The notes under the pieces: generated by a model
Seen by the model: the letters and a program-made list of their open reading frames with translations, nothing else
Databases searched by the model: none
Told to the model about the DNA's origin: nothing
NCBI RefSeq assembly: GCF_020103695.1
Contig: NZ_JAHXBF010000021.1
Coordinates: 62,001 to 126,000, forward strand
Source of the DNA: Hyalangium versicolor
GTDB taxonomy: Bacteria > Myxococcota > Myxococcia > Myxococcales > Myxococcaceae
Length of the DNA stretch: 64,000 nucleotides
Direction of reading: 5' to 3'
Made by a program: the position numbers and the translations under genes
Shown: positions 60,153-64,000 of the stretch, in pieces
Position numbering within the stretch: position 1 is the stretch's first letter
How the letters are laid out: each line of letters begins with the position of its first letter

Positions 60153-60663
60153 GGCGCGGAGCCTGTCATTGTCCCTGGGTCGGCAGAAGAACCTCACAAG
60201 CAGGGATCCGGGATGGACGGGACATGGGCTCTGCCAGGTTCTGCCAGTCCCACGTGCGACGTAGCCAAGGGCTCCGGAAGGTCCGAATGCGCATCCTGCG
60301 ACGTGCCGCCGCAAAAGCGGGCATCAGCAAGGCCAGGCAAGAGACGCCCTGTCGAATCCAAAGAGCGCAGGGGTTTGCTCCGAGAAATTGTGGAGCACAG
60401 GAGGAGAGGCAGGCAGCAGCTCGAACGGGCCCTCTTGCGAATGATGGATCTCCGAGATGCGGGCTACCTCGCTCCCTGCACCGTGACACCCAGGCTGCGT
60501 TTCCCAGTTTGTGACGCGGTGTGTCAGGTGCGAACCCACGGTGGAGCGCCGGGTTGGGTGGCGGACATGCCCCCGTGGGGCCCCTCCCTTGGAGCGGTTG
60601 CGGATCAGCCGTGGGCCCCTGTTAGGATCCATGGATTCTCCGTGACGCCCCGGGAGGGTCCCC
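60153..60663. other. Intergenic region with DUSAM relic
   Basis: 511 bp between the lipoprotein leader and mmsA. It holds the DUSAM relic (60290-60491). The remainder shows no open gene; the mmsA ribosome binding site GGGAGGG is at 60652-60658. Confidence 0.6.
60290..60491 (+). pseudogene. Relic of a DUSAM gene
   Basis: About 200 bp similar to 58110-58409 of the DUSAM gene, in the same orientation. In-frame pieces such as AAKAGISKA and a CRIQRAQGF-type shifted stretch show a frameshift caused by loss of seven bases, and a deletion of about 100 bp joins the RDAG-coding part to the gene's 3' end. The last 22 bp, including the stop region CTCCCTGCACCGTGACACCC, are identical to 58388-58409. Confidence 0.75.
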
Positions 60664-62148
60664 GTGTCCTTCGTCCAGCTTCCTGACAGTCCCATCATTG
60701 GCCGCAACCTCGTAGGCGGGGAGTGGGTCACCCCCAAGGGCGCCGCCATGATCGATGTGCGCAGCCCCTACACCGGTGGCGTCATCGGCCGTGTCCCCGC
60801 CTCCACCGCCGCGGATGTGGCCCCCGTCGTCGAGGCCGCCAAGAAGGCCGCCGAGGGCTGGCGCGCCCTGGGCCTCCGCGACAGGACCGCGAAGATGCTC
60901 CGCTTCCGCATGCTCCTGGAGCAGAACCTCGACAAGCTCGCCAACTCCGCCGCCCGCGAGGCAGGCAAGACGATCGGCGAGGCCCGCGCCGGCGTCCTCA
61001 AGGGCATCGAGGTGTGTGACTTCGCCCTCTCCATCCAGAACCTCGACACCGGTGGCGCCCTCGAGGTCAGCCGCGGCGTCAGTTGCGAGTTCAAGCGCGA
61101 GCCGCTCGGTGTCGTCGCCGGCATCACCCCGTTCAACTTCCCGGCCATGGTGCCGATGTGGATGATCCCCAACGCCCTCACCGTGGGCAACGCCTTCATC
61201 CTCAAGCCCTCCGAGAAAGTCCCGCTCACCTCGCTCCTGCTCGGCGAGTTGCTGCTCGAGGCCGGTGTTCCTCCTGGCGTCTTCTCCATCGTCCACGGCG
61301 GCAAGGAGGCCGTGGACGGCATCCTCGCGCACCCGGACATCCAGGCCGTGGCCTTCGTGGGCTCCACGGCCATCGCCAAGCGCGTGTACACCGAGGGCAC
61401 CGCGCGCGGTAAGCGCGTGCTCGCCCTGGGCGGCGCCAAGAACCACCTCATCGTCGTGCCGGATGCGGATCCGGTCTTCACGCCCCAGGCGGTGCTGGAC
61501 TCGTTCACCGGGTGCGCCGGCCAGCGCTGCATGGCCGCCAGCGTGATGGTGGCCGTGGGAGACGTGCAGAACCTCATCGATGACATCGCCCGCCGCGCCG
61601 CCGCGCTCGAAGTCGGACCGGGCATGGGCGCCCTCATCGACCGCGCCTCGCAGGAGCGCCTCGAGGCCGCCATCGCCAGGGCTGAGGCCGAGGGCGCCAA
61701 GGTGCTGGTCGACGGGCGCGGCAAGAAGCCCGCGGGCGCGCAGTGGGCCGGCGGCAACTGGCTGGGCCCCACCATCCTCGACCACGTCCGCCCGGAGATG
61801 GAGGCCGCTCAGAAGGAGCTGTTCGGTCCCATCATCTCCATCGTCCGCGTGCCCACCCTCACGGCGGCCCTGGAGCTCCAGCACGCTTCGCCGTATGGCA
61901 ACGCGGCTTCTGTTTTCACCACCAACGGTGCCGTGGCGCAGCATGTCGTGGACACCGCTCGCGCCGGCATGGTCGGCGTCAACGTGGGTGTGCCCGTTCC
62001 CCGGGAGCCGTTCTCCTTCGGTGGCATCAACGACTCGCGCTTCGGTCACGGGGACATCACCGGCCAGGCCGGCGTCGAGTTCTGGAGCTACCTGAAGAAG
62101 GTCACGCGCAAGTGGACGGCGCGCACCGACGGCTCCTGGATGAGCTGA
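60664..62148 (+). CDS. mmsA: CoA-acylating methylmalonate-semialdehyde dehydrogenase
   Basis: A 494-residue aldehyde dehydrogenase that converts methylmalonate (or malonate) semialdehyde, CoA and NAD+ to propionyl- or acetyl-CoA in valine and inositol breakdown. GTG 60664 has GGGAGGG upstream. Visible are the substrate/NAD block GVVAGITPFNFPAMVPMWM, the KPSEKVPLT Lys, the FVGSTAIAKRVY Rossmann loop, LALGGAKNH (with N where the general base Glu of other ALDHs stands, typical of this family) and catalytic Cys289 in CAGQRCMA. No other valine-degradation gene is adjacent. Confidence 0.93.
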   Translation: MSFVQLPDSPIIGRNLVGGEWVTPKGAAMIDVRSPYTGGVIGRVPASTAADVAPVVEAAKKAAEGWRALGLRDRTAKMLRFRMLLEQNLDKLANSAAREAGKTIGEARAGVLKGIEVCDFALSIQNLDTGGALEVSRGVSCEFKREPLGVVAGITPFNFPAMVPMWMIPNALTVGNAFILKPSEKVPLTSLLLGELLLEAGVPPGVFSIVHGGKEAVDGILAHPDIQAVAFVGSTAIAKRVYTEGTARGKRVLALGGAKNHLIVVPDADPVFTPQAVLDSFTGCAGQRCMAASVMVAVGDVQNLIDDIARRAAALEVGPGMGALIDRASQERLEAAIARAEAEGAKVLVDGRGKKPAGAQWAGGNWLGPTILDHVRPEMEAAQKELFGPIISIVRVPTLTAALELQHASPYGNAASVFTTNGAVAQHVVDTARAGMVGVNVGVPVPREPFSFGGINDSRFGHGDITGQAGVEFWSYLKKVTRKWTARTDGSWMS

Positions 62149-62166
62149 GCGGTGAGCTGATCAGCA

Positions 62167-62188
62167 GGAGGCCCTGAGCGGGGGCCTC
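62167..62188. terminator. Terminator of mmsA
   Basis: GGAGGCCC and GGGCCTCC form a perfect 8-bp stem with a 6-nt loop, 19 nt past the mmsA stop and followed by a C-rich run. Confidence 0.6.
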
Positions 62189-62231
62189 CCCCCTTCCCGG
62201 CGGTGTCGGAGGGTGGATTAAGCTGGGGAGC

Positions 62232-63587
62232 GTGTTCGCTCCTGTCTTCCTGGTTGCTCCCCTGCTGTGCGCTGCGGCTCCCGCGGCTCCGACACGTGTC
62301 GAGCTCGTCTTCGGTGGAGATGTCATTCCCCATGGCGAGGTGCAGCGGGTGGCCAAGGAGCACGAGCGCACGGCGCCTCCCGAGAAGGAGGGCGAGCTGC
62401 CTCGCTCGCTCAACAACGACGGGTGGGATCATGTCTTCGGGCCCATCGCGGATGTTCTGCGCACGGCGGACGTGGGCGTGGTGAATCTGGAGACGCCCGT
62501 CACCGACAACCCCAAGGCGGTGACGCGCCCGCTGCTCTTCAACGCGCCCTCGTCCATGGTGCGAGCGCTCTCGGCGGCGGGCGTGAAGCTCGTCTCCAAC
62601 GGCAACAACCACGCGAGGGATCAGCACCTGGAGGGCATCCTCGAGACGCTGCGGCACCTGGACGCCACGGGGCTGTACCACGTGGGCACGGGGGCCTCGC
62701 AGGAGGCGGCCTGGGAGCCCGTGGTGATGGAGGTGAAGGGCGTGCGGCTGGGCTTCCTGTCCTTCACCCGGTGGCTGAATGGGTTCAGCAACCCGAAGGA
62801 TCCCTCCGAGGCGCATGTGGCCTACGTGCCCTATCCCGAGCATGTGAAGAACCGCGGCGTGAGCACGGAGTATGTGGTGGAGCGCGCGCGCATGGCCGCA
62901 GCCCGGTGTGACGTGCTCATCGTCCTGGTGCACTGGGGTGCGGAGTACGCCGGGCAGCCGAATCCCACGGAGAAGAAGCTGGCTCGGGCGCTCATCGATG
63001 CGGGAGCGGGAGCGGTGATTGGCCATCATCCTCACGTGCTGCAGCCCGTGGAGTCGTACACGACGGCGGATGGGCGCAAGGGCCTCATCGCGTACTCGCT
63101 GGGAAACCTGGTGGCGAACCAGTCTCGGTTCTACGCCTACAAGCCGGGCAAGTCGGACAAGCAGGGCGACACGCGGGACTCGATGCTGTTGCGCGTGTCC
63201 TTCATCCGGCGCGAGGAGGGCGGGGCGGTGGAGCTGGACGAGGTGTCGGCGCTGCCGGTGTGGATCGAGAACAACGCGACCACGCGCAAGCGCAAGGAGG
63301 CGCGCAACATCCAGCCGGTGCTCATCGACCGCGAGGTGGAGGCCATCGTCGAGCGGATGTCGCTGCTGGACGCGCGGCCCGAGCCGACGGAGCGCAAGGC
63401 GAAGGTCGAGGCGAAGAAGGAGCGGGCCGTGTTGGAGCAGCGGCTGGCGACGCAGAAGTTCCGGCGCGAGCGCATCCTGAAGATGCTGCCCGAGGGATTC
63501 GAGGTGGCTTCGCCGCAGCTGCGCCAGAGGGTGGAGCCCACGGAGAGCGTGGTGGTCACGGCACCTCCAGGGGGCGCGGCTCAGTGA
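62232..63587 (+). CDS. CapA-family exported metallophosphatase-like protein
   Basis: A 451-residue protein with a signal peptide (APVFLVAPLLCAAAPAAP) from GTG 62232. The CapA/PgsA pattern is present: VFGGDVIPHG (metal Asp), VNLETPVTD, LVSNGNNHARDQ (NNHxxD), VHWGAEYAGQPNPTEK and IGHHPHVLQPVE. The family is linked to poly-gamma-glutamate capsule but most myxobacterial members stand alone with unknown substrates. The C-terminal 120 residues are a charged helical extension (ERKAKVEAKKERAVLEQRL) not usual in CapA. Confidence 0.82.
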   Translation: MFAPVFLVAPLLCAAAPAAPTRVELVFGGDVIPHGEVQRVAKEHERTAPPEKEGELPRSLNNDGWDHVFGPIADVLRTADVGVVNLETPVTDNPKAVTRPLLFNAPSSMVRALSAAGVKLVSNGNNHARDQHLEGILETLRHLDATGLYHVGTGASQEAAWEPVVMEVKGVRLGFLSFTRWLNGFSNPKDPSEAHVAYVPYPEHVKNRGVSTEYVVERARMAAARCDVLIVLVHWGAEYAGQPNPTEKKLARALIDAGAGAVIGHHPHVLQPVESYTTADGRKGLIAYSLGNLVANQSRFYAYKPGKSDKQGDTRDSMLLRVSFIRREEGGAVELDEVSALPVWIENNATTRKRKEARNIQPVLIDREVEAIVERMSLLDARPEPTERKAKVEAKKERAVLEQRLATQKFRRERILKMLPEGFEVASPQLRQRVEPTESVVVTAPPGGAAQ

Positions 63588-63603
63588 CAGGCCTCTGAGG
63601 CTC

Positions 63604-64000
63604 TCAGGGCTGTGAGGACTCGGGTGGCGTGGGCTGAGGCGGTGGCTTGGAGGATTCGCCCGGCAGCTCTCGCAACGGTACGAGCCGGGACAGCAGCGGC
63701 CCACCGTGTTTCAGCCGGGCGATGCGCTGAGAGGGGTAGATGCCTCGGTGGCCCGTGAGCAGGTACGCCACCGTGGAGACGATGGCCACGTGCGGCAGGA
63801 CGCTCGCGCCCACCAACTCCACCGCCATGATGGAGAGGGATAGGGGGGTGTTGGCCGCGGCGGCGAAGAGGGCCGCCATCCCCACCGCCGCTCCGAGATC
63901 CACCGGCAGCCCGAGCAGCCGCGCGAGCACGTTGCCCAGCGCCGCGCCGATGAAGAACAGCGGCGTCACCTCGCCTCCCAGGAAGCCCGAGCCCAGCGTC
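63604..64000 (-). CDS. ClC-family anion channel/antiporter, CLC-F type (C-terminal part)
   Basis: The gene enters from the right edge; about 131 residues are visible. The segment TLGSGFLGGEVTPLFFIGAA carries the GGEVTP version of the ClC selectivity-filter motif that marks the fluoride-exporting CLC-F branch rather than GGxFxP of chloride ClCs. ANTPLSLSIMAVELVGASVL and AYLLTGHRGIYPSQR follow, as in the last helices and tail of ClC proteins. No CBS domains are attached; the end is a Pro/Ser tail. If CLC-F, it exports fluoride in exchange for protons. N-terminal motifs outside the window would decide. Confidence 0.75.
   Translation of the reverse strand, partial: TLGSGFLGGEVTPLFFIGAALGNVLARLLGLPVDLGAAVGMAALFAAAANTPLSLSIMAVELVGASVLPHVAIVSTVAYLLTGHRGIYPSQRIARLKHGGPLLSRLVPLRELPGESSKPPPQPTPPESSQP

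Noticed and set aside
60622..62049. Long minus-strand frame opposite mmsA
   Set aside because: mmsA is unmistakable; the opposite frame is an Asp/Gly/His-rich shadow.

Overview
The window is high-GC DNA from a myxobacterium, most likely of the Cystobacter/Archangium/Hyalangium/Stigmatella/Myxococcus branch. The evidence is the set of lineage-restricted protein families: a DUF2378-type protein, a DUF2381-type protein, a two-domain DUSAM protein, a double-CXXCG protein beside an AHH lipoprotein, a TIGR02266-type PilZ protein, the myxobacterial Cys-repeat lipoprotein type, many lipoproteins and large sensor kinases. No tRNA, rRNA, CRISPR array, insertion sequence or prophage was seen.

Layout. 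1-4.8 kb: two tandem copies (offset 2,892 bp) of a lipoprotein plus immunity-like gene pair; the first lipoprotein is cut by the left edge. 4.8-9.4 kb: Kelch-like lipoprotein, a large PilZ/acyltransferase-like protein and a small secreted protein. 9.4-12.2 kb: an SsuABC-type ABC importer operon. 12.4-15.8 kb: a TPR-CHAT protease-like protein with a small exported partner. 16.7-19.7 kb: glucose dehydrogenase and GH15 glucoamylase in one operon. 19.7-27.6 kb: two sensor histidine kinases, an App1-type phosphatase and a Cys-repeat lipoprotein. 27.6-32.5 kb: lactonase-like MBL enzyme, cupin, site-2 protease, PilZ protein, RtcB RNA ligase. 32.7-34.6 kb: a Septu-like (PtuA/PtuB) anti-phage pair. 35-41.9 kb: TPR protein, lone secretin-N domain, GT39-type glycosyltransferase, TolB-propeller amidohydrolase. 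41.9-43.2 kb: an AHH-nuclease lipoprotein with a double-CXXCG partner (SitA6/SitI6 type). 43.3-53 kb: M28 peptidase, small beta-carbonic anhydrase, cysteine desulfurase, LuxR regulator, phospholipase D-like lipoprotein, GNAT and small membrane proteins. 53-60.5 kb: a cluster of myxobacterial paralogous families around an orphan TssB-TssC-like sheath protein, with a third immunity-like gene, a DUSAM gene, a DUSAM relic and a perfect 29-bp direct repeat. 60.6-64 kb: methylmalonate-semialdehyde dehydrogenase, CapA-like protein and the end of a ClC channel of the CLC-F type.

The most interesting material is the kin-discrimination-type cargo. Three loci look like toxin/immunity cassettes. Two share an identical 11-nt gene overlap with a third of unrelated sequence, and the tandem pair differs mainly where toxin C-terminus and immunity N-terminus meet. 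The Septu-like pair adds phage defence. The 53-60.5 kb cluster looks like a recombination-active accessory site.
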